A DNA stretch of 64,000 nucleotides from a gamma proteobacterium HIMB30 (GCA_000227525.2 AGIG01000028.1:574153-638152), one strand, 5' to 3'; positions 33,997-42,953 are shown, counted from the first letter of the stretch. Notes: generated from the sequence alone by a model not told the origin. Made by a program: numbers and translations.

Positions 33997-35046
33997 ATGG
34001 CTGAGGCACCTGATATATCAAATCTACCGGAAGTTCTCCGTGAGGAGATCGAAGGCCTTACACAAGCGGATCGTGCTGCGGTCTTGTTATTGCTCCTCGG
34101 AGAGGAAGAGGCTGCCAATATCCTGAAGTATATGAATCCGGCCGAAGTTCAGCGACTGGGAGCCGCCATGGTCGGTGCTGCTGACTTGTCACAAGAAGCC
34201 ATTAACTACGTGCTTGATGAGTTTGTCTCGACCCTAAAAGGACAGAGTAGCTTAGGTCTTGGTGCGACCGACTATGTTGAGTCGGTCCTGAACAAAGCGC
34301 TGGGCGAAGATAAAGCGGCTTCAGTCATGGGGCGGATCCTTCCAGGTCAAAGCTCTAAAGGCCTTGAAATTCTGCGTTGGATGGATGCCCGGGCGATTGC
34401 TGACATGGTCTCGAATGAGCATCCTCAGGTGATCGCAATCATCTTATCTGTTCTCGAACATGCGGTTGCCGCAGACGTTTTGTCTTATCTTCCATCGGAT
34501 GTACGACCTGAAATTGTTCAGCGGGTTGGTGCACTGGAAACTGTGCAACCAGCAGCGATGCAAGAACTCGAAGCAATCATGAAGAAGCAGTTCAGTAATA
34601 ATTCTTCGGCGCGTTCTTCAAACGTGGGTGGTGTTCAGGCTGCCGCTAAGATCATGAACTTCGCAAAAGTCGATATGGAAACCCAGGTCATGGCCGGTTT
34701 GATGGGCCTTGATGAGGAAATGGCACTGCAAATCCAGGATCAGATGTTTACCTTCGATAATCTTTTGGATGTCGATAACAAGGCGATTCAGGTCATTATG
34801 CGCAATGTCGATCAAGATCTATTGATGACGGCGTTGAAAGGTGCCAGTGATCCGGTGAAGGAGAAGTTTTTCGACAACATGTCGTCGCGTGCACGTGTCA
34901 TGTTCATTGACGATATGGAGGCAAAGGGCCCGATGCGAATTACCGATGTGGAGGAAGCGCAAAAAACGATCATGCGGACGGCACGAAAGCTATCGGATGC
35001 GGGGGAACTGGTACTAGCTGGCGGTGGCGGCGATGGCTTCGTCTAA
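33997..35046 (+). CDS. fliG: Flagellar motor switch protein FliG
   Basis: Rotor protein that contacts the stator and switches rotation. The 349 residues have the N-terminal FliF-binding part (LTQADRAAVLLLLLGEEEAANILKYM), the middle EHPQ motif with FliM contact (NEHPQVIAIILSVLEH), and the C-terminal torque helix with charged residues (DNMSSRARVMFIDDMEAKGPMRITDVEEAQ). GLMGLDEEMALQIQDQMFTFDNL is typical. It starts nine bases after fliF, and its last codons overlap the likely fliH start by 14 bases. Confidence 0.97.
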   Translation: MAEAPDISNLPEVLREEIEGLTQADRAAVLLLLLGEEEAANILKYMNPAEVQRLGAAMVGAADLSQEAINYVLDEFVSTLKGQSSLGLGATDYVESVLNKALGEDKAASVMGRILPGQSSKGLEILRWMDARAIADMVSNEHPQVIAIILSVLEHAVAADVLSYLPSDVRPEIVQRVGALETVQPAAMQELEAIMKKQFSNNSSARSSNVGGVQAAAKIMNFAKVDMETQVMAGLMGLDEEMALQIQDQMFTFDNLLDVDNKAIQVIMRNVDQDLLMTALKGASDPVKEKFFDNMSSRARVMFIDDMEAKGPMRITDVEEAQKTIMRTARKLSDAGELVLAGGGGDGFV

Positions 35047-36334
35047 AGTTGCTTATGTGGCATATGGTGAAGATGCCTCGATTGGATTTGCCGGCGATGA
35101 TGTTTTAAATCGCCCCAGTCAGCGTTCGTTTGAAGATCCGCCATGGAAGGTCATTGATACAGATATTCACTTTAAGCCGATGTTCGTTGACGGTTTTGAA
35201 CCTGTCGATGGAATTGGTGGAGTCTCAGAGGAGACGACTGACACCGAGAATCCAAATGATACCGAGGGTGAGGGTGGTTCCGACACTCGAGAAACTGAGG
35301 GTGATGCATCCGATGAGTCCATGCAAACGGATGACGAACCGTCTGAATGGGCAGAAGTCGCTGACGTTGAAAGTCTGGTGACTGGGGTTTCAGAGGAAGA
35401 GGTCGGCAATCGGATTGAAGAGGCTGTTGCCAATGCGCGAGCCGAACTGATTGATGAATATTCTCAAAAAATCAGTGAGCTCGAAGCAAGTATCGCATCG
35501 TTGAAGAGCGATCATGAAACGGAGTGCCAGCAAATTCGAGAGCAAACGAAAGCCGAGGCAGAAGCGAAAGTTGATAAAACAATCGAGCAGTACCGTGAGC
35601 TGACACAGAAAATCCGAACGGCCTCGACACGCGTATCCGAGTTCTTTGAGCCGGTATCTCGGCTATCAGTACATATTGCCGAGCAGCTGGTTCGAGGTGA
35701 ATTGACGGTTGGTCCGGTCGCGATTACCCGTCTTGTGCAAGGGTGTCTTGATGCGATCGAGGAGCGCGCGTCGAAACAAGAGCCAGTGTTGAAGATGCAT
35801 CCGGCAGATTTGGAGATGTTTTTAAACGGGTTTGATGGTGAGCCAACGGGTGTCTCTTTGGTGGCAGATGACCGACTCGCGCGCGGCGACGTGTCGTTAC
35901 AAATGGATCACTCGGTCATTGATGACTTGCTGTCACACCGATTAGAGGAAATTGCGCAATACATCTTTGGACGCTCGACCGGTGATGATGATCTATTACT
36001 CGATGAGGACAACGATTCCATTTCTGCTGAGGATTCAATGCCTGCGGACGCTATCGAGGTAGTAGTGCCTGATCCGAGCGAGCTTGCCGAGAACCCGAGT
36101 GACGATGAGCTCGAATCGCCAGAGATCGAATCACAAGTGGATGATCTGGTGTTTGCTAATGAACCAGAAGATCAGGTGTTGGACGATTCAACAGAGACAC
36201 AAGCAGATCTTGATGCGGACTCAGTCGCAGACTCCAGCGATATTGACGTTTCGCCAGCTTCAGATGATCTGAGTGAGGATCAAATCGGCGAAAACGACAC
36301 TGAAATTGACGATACGGATCACTCAGAACAATGA
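35033..36334 (+). CDS. fliH: Flagellar export regulator FliH with long acidic C-terminal tail
   Basis: Cytoplasmic dimer that holds the export ATPase FliI. The 433-residue protein is far longer than the usual 230-270. A core of about 190 residues (roughly 120-310) has the FliH coiled coil (ARAELIDEYSQKISELEASI) and the C-terminal region with HIAEQLVRGEL, VLKMHPADLEMFLNGF and VSLQMDHSVIDD. After the core, about 120 residues are mostly Asp, Glu and Ser (DDDLLLDEDND to DIDDTDHSEQ-like end). A second acidic stretch lies near the N-terminus. The ATG at 35033 overlaps fliG. The stop overlaps the fliI start as ATGA. Confidence 0.85.
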   Translation: MASSKVAYVAYGEDASIGFAGDDVLNRPSQRSFEDPPWKVIDTDIHFKPMFVDGFEPVDGIGGVSEETTDTENPNDTEGEGGSDTRETEGDASDESMQTDDEPSEWAEVADVESLVTGVSEEEVGNRIEEAVANARAELIDEYSQKISELEASIASLKSDHETECQQIREQTKAEAEAKVDKTIEQYRELTQKIRTASTRVSEFFEPVSRLSVHIAEQLVRGELTVGPVAITRLVQGCLDAIEERASKQEPVLKMHPADLEMFLNGFDGEPTGVSLVADDRLARGDVSLQMDHSVIDDLLSHRLEEIAQYIFGRSTGDDDLLLDEDNDSISAEDSMPADAIEVVVPDPSELAENPSDDELESPEIESQVDDLVFANEPEDQVLDDSTETQADLDADSVADSSDIDVSPASDDLSEDQIGENDTEIDDTDHSEQ

Positions 36335-37656
36335 ATACGTCATTGGACTTTGAATCCTTTGCCGATTCGTTAATGTCGAATCTCAAAATCGCACCACCTC
36401 AGCGAGTCGGTACAGTTGTCCGTGTGGTTGGTATGACACTTGAAGCGAAAGGGTTAATCGCGCCTGTAGGTTCATTGTGCAGTATAGCCAGCGAAGGACA
36501 CGGTGACTTTCATGCTGAAGTCATCGGATTCGATAATGAAACACTCTATTTGATGCCATTTTCCGAGCCGGTAGGTGTCCATCCTGGATCTCACGTCAGA
36601 CTCCTTAGTACGACTGCAAAAGCAGAGCTCGGGGATGCTCAACTGGGCCGTGTCCTTGATGGGCTGGGTCGCCCACTCGATGGTAAGCCAATGCCACTGG
36701 CCAATCGTACGCTTGGACTTCAAGGTCTGATCATTAATCCGATGGAAAGGGGCGAGATTACCGAAGCCTTAGATGTTGGGATTAAAACGATCAATGGCTT
36801 GTTGACACTGGGCCGTGGGCAGCGGGTTGGTTTGATGGCGGGATCTGGTGTCGGAAAAAGCGTGCTGTTAGGCATGATGTCGAAATACACCGAAGCCGAC
36901 GTCGTCGTGATTGGATTGATCGGTGAACGGGGTCGGGAAGTCAAAGAATTCATCTCCAATAGTTTGGGGCGACAGGGATTGGAAAAGTCGATCGTCATCG
37001 CGTCCCCAGCCAATGAGTCTCCGGTTTTACGATTACGAGCCACTTTGCTGGCGCATCTGATCGCTGAATACTGGCGGGATCAGGGAAAAAATGTGTTGTT
37101 ACTGGTGGATTCGATTACACGGGTTGCGCACGCACAACGCGAGATTGGTTTAGCGGTGGGTGAGCCGCCAACATCCAAAGGATATCCGCCTTCAGTGTTC
37201 GCACTGATTCCTCGGCTGATTGAGCGGGCAGGTGTGGGTCGCCACGGTCACGGCTCGATTACAGCAATTTATACGGTACTCGCTGAAGGTGATGACCGTT
37301 CTGATCCAATTGTTGATATTGCGCGAGCGTCTTTAGATGGACAAGTCATGCTGTCGCGTCGATTGGCTGATGCAGCGATGTATCCGGCGATTGATCTTGA
37401 AGGTTCCGTGAGTCGGGTTGCCGATCAGATTGTCTCGACGGACTGGCTGAAGCGTGCGAATCGATTCAGACGCTTGTGGACGCTCTATCAGCAAAATAAG
37501 GATCTCATTCAAATTGGTGCTTACGAACAAGGCTCCAATCCAGAAATTGATGAGGCCATTCAAAAACGGGCTGCCCTTGAGGCATTTATGACGCAGGGGT
37601 CCACAGAGCGTTTCACCGTCCAGCAAACTGAACAGTTGCTTTCAGGAATTGTGTAA
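36331..37656 (+). CDS. fliI: Flagellum-specific export ATPase FliI
   Basis: Hexameric ATPase that unloads export substrates at the flagellar type III gate. The 441 residues show Walker A GSGVGKS (171-177), IGLIGERGREVKEFI, Walker B LLLVDSITRVAHAQREI, and GYPPSVFALIPRLIERAG, all standard for FliI. The ATG overlaps the fliH stop by four bases; its own stop overlaps the fliJ ATG by one base, so fliH, fliI and fliJ are translationally coupled. Confidence 0.98.
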   Translation: MNTSLDFESFADSLMSNLKIAPPQRVGTVVRVVGMTLEAKGLIAPVGSLCSIASEGHGDFHAEVIGFDNETLYLMPFSEPVGVHPGSHVRLLSTTAKAELGDAQLGRVLDGLGRPLDGKPMPLANRTLGLQGLIINPMERGEITEALDVGIKTINGLLTLGRGQRVGLMAGSGVGKSVLLGMMSKYTEADVVVIGLIGERGREVKEFISNSLGRQGLEKSIVIASPANESPVLRLRATLLAHLIAEYWRDQGKNVLLLVDSITRVAHAQREIGLAVGEPPTSKGYPPSVFALIPRLIERAGVGRHGHGSITAIYTVLAEGDDRSDPIVDIARASLDGQVMLSRRLADAAMYPAIDLEGSVSRVADQIVSTDWLKRANRFRRLWTLYQQNKDLIQIGAYEQGSNPEIDEAIQKRAALEAFMTQGSTERFTVQQTEQLLSGIV

Positions 37657-38087
37657 TGGCGAACTGGCAGGTGATGGTCCAGCGAGAGCAAGCTGCACGT
37701 GATCGTGAAGGTAAAAAGTTAGGTCAATTACTCAGTCGTCACGCTGAATACACTGAGCTACGGTTGAAAACCCGCTCGATATTGATGCAGTACGAAGAAC
37801 AGCTTGAATCGGTACAAGATCAGTCACGCTCGCTGACAGACACCCAGTTGTATCGGGTATCAATTGCGCAGATGCGAACTGCCCTTCAGCAAATTGATGG
37901 GCAAATCTATCAGCTGGCGATGCAGATTAGTCAGGCTCGGGCAAAATTGGGGCTCATCGAGCGAGAGCGCCAGAAGTATCAATTACTCTTGGACCAGCAA
38001 ATCGACCGGGCGCGAGCCGAGGTACTGAGAGACGAAGCACGCGTGTTGGACGAGTACTCCATCCAACGGTTTAATCAGCAAAACTAA
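37656..38087 (+). CDS. fliJ: Flagellar export protein FliJ
   Basis: Coiled-coil stalk that links FliI to the export gate protein FlhA. The 143 residues are almost entirely helical with repeated charged residues and heptads (QREQAARDREGKKLGQLL, YRVSIAQMRTALQQIDGQIYQ, RERQKYQLLLDQQIDRARAEV). The length (143) matches the family. It ends just before a sigma-54 promoter that starts the next operon. Confidence 0.9.
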   Translation: MANWQVMVQREQAARDREGKKLGQLLSRHAEYTELRLKTRSILMQYEEQLESVQDQSRSLTDTQLYRVSIAQMRTALQQIDGQIYQLAMQISQARAKLGLIERERQKYQLLLDQQIDRARAEVLRDEARVLDEYSIQRFNQQN

Positions 38088-38089
38088 AG

Positions 38090-38106
38090 TTGGCTCAAAC
38101 TTTGCT
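38090..38106 (+). promoter_or_regulatory. Sigma-54 promoter of the fliKLMNO operon
   Basis: TTGGCTCAAACTTTGCT keeps the -24 TTGGC and -12 TTGCT elements at canonical spacing (TGGCTCA-N4-TTGC). It begins three bases after the fliJ stop. Confidence 0.8.
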
Positions 38107-38136
38107 CCTCTCCCTAGTACTTGAGATAGGGTGAGG
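38107..38136 (+). promoter_or_regulatory. Hairpin that may mask the fliK ribosome site
   Basis: CCTCTCCCTA (38107-38116) can pair with TAGGGTGAGG (38127-38136) with one mismatch, covering the GAGG that serves as the fliK ribosome site. It could limit fliK translation; the hook ruler is needed in few copies. Role is inferred. Confidence 0.45.
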
Positions 38137-38146
38137 ATCACAGCGC

Positions 38147-39436
38147 ATGCCTGCGGGATTAAATCTTCCAACAAATATCAGTCTGCAAACCTCTGTCAAT
38201 GCTGAAAATTCTGAGACGAAAGGACAATCGGAGCTTTTGGTAGCAGAAAAAGACACGTCAGGATTTGCGAGTGTAATCAACAAAATCTCTCCTGAGACGA
38301 ACAATATCGGCAAATTGTTGCCGGAGGACGGGTCTGCAATGGCCGAAAATCAGCAAAACTTGGACCCAAGTGACCTACTTCAAGAGGTCACGGAGTCAAT
38401 TGCGATTCCAATCACGGGAGATATTCAACTGGTCACTGGTAAGAACCAAGTCTCCGAAGAATCGCTACTGGAGTTTATGAACGAGCAGGGATTGTCGCGT
38501 TCAGAAATACTCGAGGTATTGTCGAATGCTGACGGCATCCGAGTCGTTGAGCCAAAAATAGAGATGGGGATTGTCACGACGGATGATTGGCTACAGACAA
38601 AAGTCAAAGCGGAAAGTCTCCTTGGTGATGCGGTGATTGAAACGTCAGACGCTGAGCAGGTCAACACACCCGCACTGGTGCTTAAAGAGCTTCTCGAGAT
38701 ACAACTGAAGACGCAGCTGGGTCAGACACAGCCATCGCATGTTGTGGAGATCGTCGCCAGTCAGGCCGCGATTCAGCAACTGACACACACCGCGAGCCAA
38801 CAGGAGGCTGTCACTGAGCCAGTCTATGATGTATTCGAATCAATCAATTTGAGTCGTTCGAGTGGTGATTCCGAGTCATCCTCTCAAAATCAACGAGATC
38901 CTGGCTCACTATTTGCCGCATCGGCTCGCGCACCTACCGAGACTGCGATGACTCAATCCGAATTGAAGGATTTCCGTTCGTTTCTTGCTGATCATTTGCG
39001 ACGCGCAGAAACGATTCAGCAATTGACTGATCGCTTGGGGGTCTTTGTTGCAAAGCAAGTGACAGCACAGATGAGTCAAGGTCGGTGGAGTATTGACTTG
39101 ACCTTGCATCCGGCTGAGCTTGGCAGTATTAAAGTGGATATGGAAATGACAGAGCGTGGGCTTGAGGCCACGTTCCGAGCCAGTCAGGGTGTGACCCGCG
39201 ACTTACTGATGGAATCCATGCCTCGTTTGAAACAGTGGTTTGAAGAAGGTGGCATCAATGTTGCTTACTCAGGATTATCGCAAGATTCAGGGATGAATCA
39301 GTCAACAAGCGACGAGCAGACCAATGAAACTGCTCAGTTGACAAACGACGGGGCATCGACAGAAGAGTCTGGCGAGCCAACAGAGACAAATGATGTGACG
39401 GGGATCGATCCCGGACGATTGGACATACGAGTGTAA
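38147..39436 (+). CDS. fliK: Flagellar hook-length control protein FliK
   Basis: Secreted ruler that sets hook length and flips the export switch through FlhB. The first 270 residues of this 429-residue protein are low complexity and Ser/Glu rich, as usual for the ruler part. The C-terminal Flg_hook domain (about 280-370) contains FVAKQVTAQMSQGRWSIDLT, LHPAELGSIKVDMEM and FEEGGINV. It starts after the sigma-54 site and hairpin described above and is followed by fliL after 12 bases. A second FliK-like gene lies at 56.6 kb. Confidence 0.9.
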   Translation: MPAGLNLPTNISLQTSVNAENSETKGQSELLVAEKDTSGFASVINKISPETNNIGKLLPEDGSAMAENQQNLDPSDLLQEVTESIAIPITGDIQLVTGKNQVSEESLLEFMNEQGLSRSEILEVLSNADGIRVVEPKIEMGIVTTDDWLQTKVKAESLLGDAVIETSDAEQVNTPALVLKELLEIQLKTQLGQTQPSHVVEIVASQAAIQQLTHTASQQEAVTEPVYDVFESINLSRSSGDSESSSQNQRDPGSLFAASARAPTETAMTQSELKDFRSFLADHLRRAETIQQLTDRLGVFVAKQVTAQMSQGRWSIDLTLHPAELGSIKVDMEMTERGLEATFRASQGVTRDLLMESMPRLKQWFEEGGINVAYSGLSQDSGMNQSTSDEQTNETAQLTNDGASTEESGEPTETNDVTGIDPGRLDIRV

Positions 39437-39448
39437 AGAGGATTAAAG

Positions 39449-40027
39449 ATGGCAGACGAACAAGTTGATGGTCAGGAAGAAGGTAAGAAAGGCGGTCTGA
39501 TTAAGATCGTACTGCTTGTCGTTGGTATCGTCTTTGTTGTGATGCTGACGATTGGTCTGACATTGTACTTCACTGGATTTTTTGATCCTGGAGCTGAAGA
39601 GGCTGCGGAGCAGCAGATTTCGGCGTTGGAATCAGAAGCTGCGCAAGCGGCTGAAGAAGCCGCTCAGCAACCGGCGAAGATTCAATTGGAAGCGCCAGCA
39701 GTGGAGAAATTCGAGACTGTTTACTACGAGCTTGACCGGGAATTTCTGGCAAACGTAGCTGACTCGCGGAAAGTCATGCAAATCAAGCTCGCGATCATGA
39801 CGCACTATGATGAGCAGGTGATCGCCAATATTGAAAAGCATGTGTTCGCGGTGCGCTCTGAAGTGCTGGACATCATGCGGCAGGTGACAGAAAACGATCT
39901 GGTCAGTCCAGATTTCAGAACCAACCTTGCCGAAAATATTCGTATCGCGATGAATGCAACCTTGGAAGAAGCGGAAGACTTCGGTGGAATCGAGAAAGTG
40001 TATTTCGTCGAATTCATCGTTCAGTAG
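39449..40027 (+). CDS. fliL: Flagellar basal-body-associated protein FliL
   Basis: Single-span inner-membrane protein that surrounds and supports the stator. The 192 residues have a short cytoplasmic head (VDGQEEGKKGGL), one membrane helix (about 18-40), an Ala/Glu-rich periplasmic linker, and a stomatin-like C-terminal domain with VMQIKLAIMTHYDEQVIANIE and VYFVEFIVQ. The length is slightly above average because of the linker. It lies between fliK and fliM, the usual order. Confidence 0.94.
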   Translation: MADEQVDGQEEGKKGGLIKIVLLVVGIVFVVMLTIGLTLYFTGFFDPGAEEAAEQQISALESEAAQAAEEAAQQPAKIQLEAPAVEKFETVYYELDREFLANVADSRKVMQIKLAIMTHYDEQVIANIEKHVFAVRSEVLDIMRQVTENDLVSPDFRTNLAENIRIAMNATLEEAEDFGGIEKVYFVEFIVQ

Positions 40028-40038
40028 GAGACGATCCT

Positions 40039-41034
40039 GTGGCTGAAACAACACTGACATCTGAAGAGCTCGACGCGTTAAATGCGGGCGTGCGCTCAGG
40101 AGAGATTGAGGTCGACACGGGTCTTAACGTGCACGCGAATGTGGTGAAGCACGATCTCACTGCCGAAGACTCGACACTTGGTATTAATCTCTCGGCCATT
40201 GATATGGTCAATGAGCGCTTTGTCCGAATGTTTCGCCTTGGGTTACTTGAGGTGTTACGGACCAGCCCTCGAGTGAATTTGACCAAAGCGAAGATCGTGA
40301 AGTTTGGTGAGTATTTGCCGGATTTGAAACCGCCATTGTCGGTCACAACGATCCGGGCAAACCCGCTGCGTGGTTCATCGATGGTACTGATTGAACCGAA
40401 TATCATTTTTTCTGCCTTGGATAACTTTTTTGGTGGGTTTGGTCGTGGTATCGGAACGCTACCACCAGGACGATTATTCACTCCGACTGAAAGCCGGATC
40501 ATTAAGTTGATGTTGGATCAGTTATTTATGTCTCTGCAGGAGGCGTGGTCACCCTTGTTACCGATGGAGATTGAGGCTGTCGGGTCAGAAATTAACCCAC
40601 AGTTCGCGCAAATTGTTGATGAAAACGAATTGGTCATATTGACCCGATGCGAAATCGAAATTGGACAAAACGTGAATGGATTCATTGACATTGTGTATCC
40701 ATATGCGGCGGTTAAACCGTATCGGGAGATGTTGAAGAGCCGGCTTCGCACCGGGGAAAGTGATGATGAGAAAGATCGTACCTGGATCCACAATATGGAA
40801 CTCGCTGCCGGTGACGCATCGTTAGGGGCCAAAGTCGAGTTAGCCAAGGTAAAGATTCCAGTGAGCGCATTTGAACAGCTTGAAGAAGGTCAAGTATTGT
40901 TCTTCAAGAAACCTGACTTTGCGCGGCTATTGATTAATGAAATCCCCGTCTATGAGGTCGCTGTGGGTACGCACGGCACTCAGGTCGGGGTGCGGATTGA
41001 AAACCCAATTAAACCTGATGATTCGAACGAATAA
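40039..41034 (+). CDS. fliM: Flagellar motor switch protein FliM
   Basis: Switch protein that receives CheY-P and joins FliG to FliN. The 331 residues open with the CheY-binding-type helix LTSEELDALNAGV, slightly different from the usual LSQDEIDALL. The middle CheC-like domain has NERFVRMFRLGLLEVLRTSP and FFGGFGRG, and the C-terminal SpoA-like domain runs from about 255. The start is GTG preceded by TAGGAG. No che genes are found in this window, so the signal input lies elsewhere. Confidence 0.96.
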   Translation: MAETTLTSEELDALNAGVRSGEIEVDTGLNVHANVVKHDLTAEDSTLGINLSAIDMVNERFVRMFRLGLLEVLRTSPRVNLTKAKIVKFGEYLPDLKPPLSVTTIRANPLRGSSMVLIEPNIIFSALDNFFGGFGRGIGTLPPGRLFTPTESRIIKLMLDQLFMSLQEAWSPLLPMEIEAVGSEINPQFAQIVDENELVILTRCEIEIGQNVNGFIDIVYPYAAVKPYREMLKSRLRTGESDDEKDRTWIHNMELAAGDASLGAKVELAKVKIPVSAFEQLEEGQVLFFKKPDFARLLINEIPVYEVAVGTHGTQVGVRIENPIKPDDSNE

Positions 41035-41058
41035 TCAGCTAATGACAGGAGAATGACA

Positions 41059-41409
41059 GTGAGCGAATTTGAAACCGAAGAAAACACAGAAGGTACAGTC
41101 GAAGCTGAAGCCACTGAGGAAAAAAGTCAGGAGGGTTCCGAAGCCAAGCCATCAATGAATCGCGAGGTGATCCAGAATATTCCGATTACGCTTGCGATCG
41201 AGGTAGGACGAGCCTCTCTAAAAATTCGTGATTTGATGCGTCTGACGCAAGGCAGTGTCGTCGAATTGGATCGCTTGGCAGGAGAGCCACTGGATATTGT
41301 TGTGAACGACACAGTCGTTGCACAAGGTGAGGTGGTTTTGGTGAATGATCGATACGGTGTCAGGTTGACCAAAGTTGTCTCTGCGGCGGACCGAATCAAA
41401 AACTTATGA
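41059..41409 (+). CDS. fliN: Flagellar motor switch protein FliN
   Basis: Forms the base of the C ring with FliM. The 116 residues have an acidic N-terminal tail and the SpoA domain: NIPITLAIEVGRASLKIRDLMRLTQGSVVELDRLAGEPLDIVVN and VVLVNDRYGVRLTKVVS. I chose the GTG at 41059 because AGGAG lies about eight bases upstream; the ATG at 41053 sits one base after that site. Both are in the same frame and differ by two residues. Confidence 0.95.
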   Translation: MSEFETEENTEGTVEAEATEEKSQEGSEAKPSMNREVIQNIPITLAIEVGRASLKIRDLMRLTQGSVVELDRLAGEPLDIVVNDTVVAQGEVVLVNDRYGVRLTKVVSAADRIKNL

Positions 41410-41420
41410 TGGATTATTAA

Positions 41421-41741
41421 GTGGAATACGTTGACTGGGCATCATTTGCCGCCAGTTTTGGCTTGGTCATCGGGTTGATCCTCGTGACGTTATGGGGTTT
41501 CAAGCGATACGGGCAAATGCAGTTCCCGAAAAAGCATGGTGACGCAGCCATTCAAGTTGTTGAGTCGCATGTGATGGGACCACGACAGCGTATCGTTCTG
41601 ATTCACTGCGACAATCAGAGAATACTTGTTGGTTTGTCACCTCAAGGTTTCGCGCACCTCGGACAATGGACGTCTGATGCAACGCCACCAGCCCCTTCAT
41701 TTGCGGAAACTCTGAAAGCGGTGGATCCAGCTTCGGAATAA
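41421..41741 (+). CDS. fliO: Flagellar biosynthesis protein FliO
   Basis: Small membrane protein that stabilises FliP during assembly of the export gate. The 106 residues have one membrane helix near the N-terminus (ASFGLVIGLILVTLWGF), a basic patch (KRYGQMQFPKKHG), and the FliO beta domain with VVESHVMGPRQRIVLIHCDNQRILVGL. The start is GTG. It is the last gene of the fliK operon; the next gene has its own sigma-54 promoter. Confidence 0.92.
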   Translation: MEYVDWASFAASFGLVIGLILVTLWGFKRYGQMQFPKKHGDAAIQVVESHVMGPRQRIVLIHCDNQRILVGLSPQGFAHLGQWTSDATPPAPSFAETLKAVDPASE

Positions 41742-41786
41742 AATCCCTTTTATTACGCGATACCAAGACGGCAGCGTCAGTGCTGT

Positions 41787-41803
41787 CTGGCATTCTATTT
41801 GCA
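41787..41803 (+). promoter_or_regulatory. Sigma-54 promoter of the fliPQR-flhB operon
   Basis: CTGGCATTCTATTTGCA matches TGGCACG-N4-TTGCA at canonical spacing, in the 132-base gap after fliO. It sits about 70 bases before the fliP ATG. So fliP is separated from fliO, with which it usually shares an operon. Confidence 0.85.
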
Positions 41804-41873
41804 GTTCCTAATATCAGTGCTTTGATTCTCGATCAAAATGGATCTAAGTAATTGAAATTAGGGAATTAATTTG

Positions 41874-42665
41874 ATGTCAATTTGTCGTCACAAGAACTTT
41901 TGTCGGTGGTTTCGATCTCTCCGAGTCATTGGCCGGAGTCTTTATGTTCTCGCGGCTTCGTTAATCTTTTCAAGTTCGGCGCTAGCCGAAGCCTTGCCGA
42001 TCATGACAGTCATCGAGCAAGAAGGGGCGACACAATACAGTCTCACACTGCAGCTTCTTGCATTAATGACGCTACTTTCACTGTTGCCGGCATTACTGCT
42101 TGGTATGACGTCATTTATCCGAATTATTATCGTGTTGTCCTTGTTGAGACAGGCGCTTGGCACCATGCAGACGCCACCGAACCGTGTTTTGCTGGGAATT
42201 GCTTTGTTTCTCACCCTCTTCGTGATGGAACCTGTGTTAACAGCTGTCTATGACACTGCCATCTTTCCATATCTGAATGAAGAGATATCGATTGAAGCAG
42301 CAATTGCAGCAGCAGAGTCTCCAATTCGTGGGTTTATGCTGAATCAAACCCGCCAGGAAGATATCGCAATGTTTACTGAGATTGCCGGTAATGGTCCGAT
42401 TGCGAGCCCAGAAGATGTTCCTTTTTCGATACTCGCACCAGCGTTCATTACTTCTGAGCTGAAAAGCGCTTTTGTGATTGGTTTTATGATTTATATCCCT
42501 TTTGTCGTGCTCGATTTGATTGTGGCGAGTGTTTTGATGTCGATGGGTATGATGATGTTGTCGCCGATGATGATCTCGATGCCATTTAAGTTGATGTTAT
42601 TTGTCTTGGTCGATGGTTGGACTCTGATTATGGGTTCTCTCGCATCAAGCTTCGCGATGCCTTAG
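41874..42665 (+). CDS. fliP: Flagellar export gate protein FliP
   Basis: Core of the membrane export gate. The 263 residues have a cleavable signal peptide (VLAASLIFSSSALA) and about four membrane helices, with the conserved TSFIRIIIVLSLLRQALGTMQTPPN and MGMMMLSPMMISMPFKLMLFVLVDGW. The ATG at 41874 is preceded by AGGGA; a TTG directly upstream is in the same frame but unlikely. The N-terminal arginine-rich stretch before the signal is longer than in E. coli. Confidence 0.97.
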   Translation: MSICRHKNFCRWFRSLRVIGRSLYVLAASLIFSSSALAEALPIMTVIEQEGATQYSLTLQLLALMTLLSLLPALLLGMTSFIRIIIVLSLLRQALGTMQTPPNRVLLGIALFLTLFVMEPVLTAVYDTAIFPYLNEEISIEAAIAAAESPIRGFMLNQTRQEDIAMFTEIAGNGPIASPEDVPFSILAPAFITSELKSAFVIGFMIYIPFVVLDLIVASVLMSMGMMMLSPMMISMPFKLMLFVLVDGWTLIMGSLASSFAMP

Positions 42666-42674
42666 GAGGTCAAT

Positions 42675-42944
42675 ATGGATACAGCAATGGTTGTTGACTT
42701 GGGTCGAGAATCTTTATTGGTCGCAGTGATGATTGCTTCGCCGATGCTGGGCGTTGCTTTAGCAGTTGGTCTACTCATCGGTATTGTGCAGGCTGCAACC
42801 TCGATTAATGAAATGACCCTCTCTTTTATCCCGAAAATTGCAGCACTGGTGATTGTGATGATAGTACTGGGGTCATGGCAAATTTCTGTTCTTGTCGATT
42901 TCACTCGTCGTATCTTCGAGCGAATCCCTACGTTTTTCATGTAG
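42675..42944 (+). CDS. fliQ: Flagellar export gate protein FliQ
   Basis: Small two-helix gate protein that packs around FliP and FliR. The 89 residues match the FliQ pattern: LLVAVMIASPMLGVALAVGLLIGIVQAATSINEMTLSFIPKI, then the second helix VIVMIVLGSWQISVLVDFTR. A TAGGAGG ribosome site precedes the ATG. The length is standard. Confidence 0.97.
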   Translation: MDTAMVVDLGRESLLVAVMIASPMLGVALAVGLLIGIVQAATSINEMTLSFIPKIAALVIVMIVLGSWQISVLVDFTRRIFERIPTFFM

Positions 42945-42953
42945 GAGTCTGAT

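Noticed and set aside
40014..40502. Antisense frame of 162 codons inside fliM
   Set aside because: Shadow of the fliM codons; fliM matches its family throughout.
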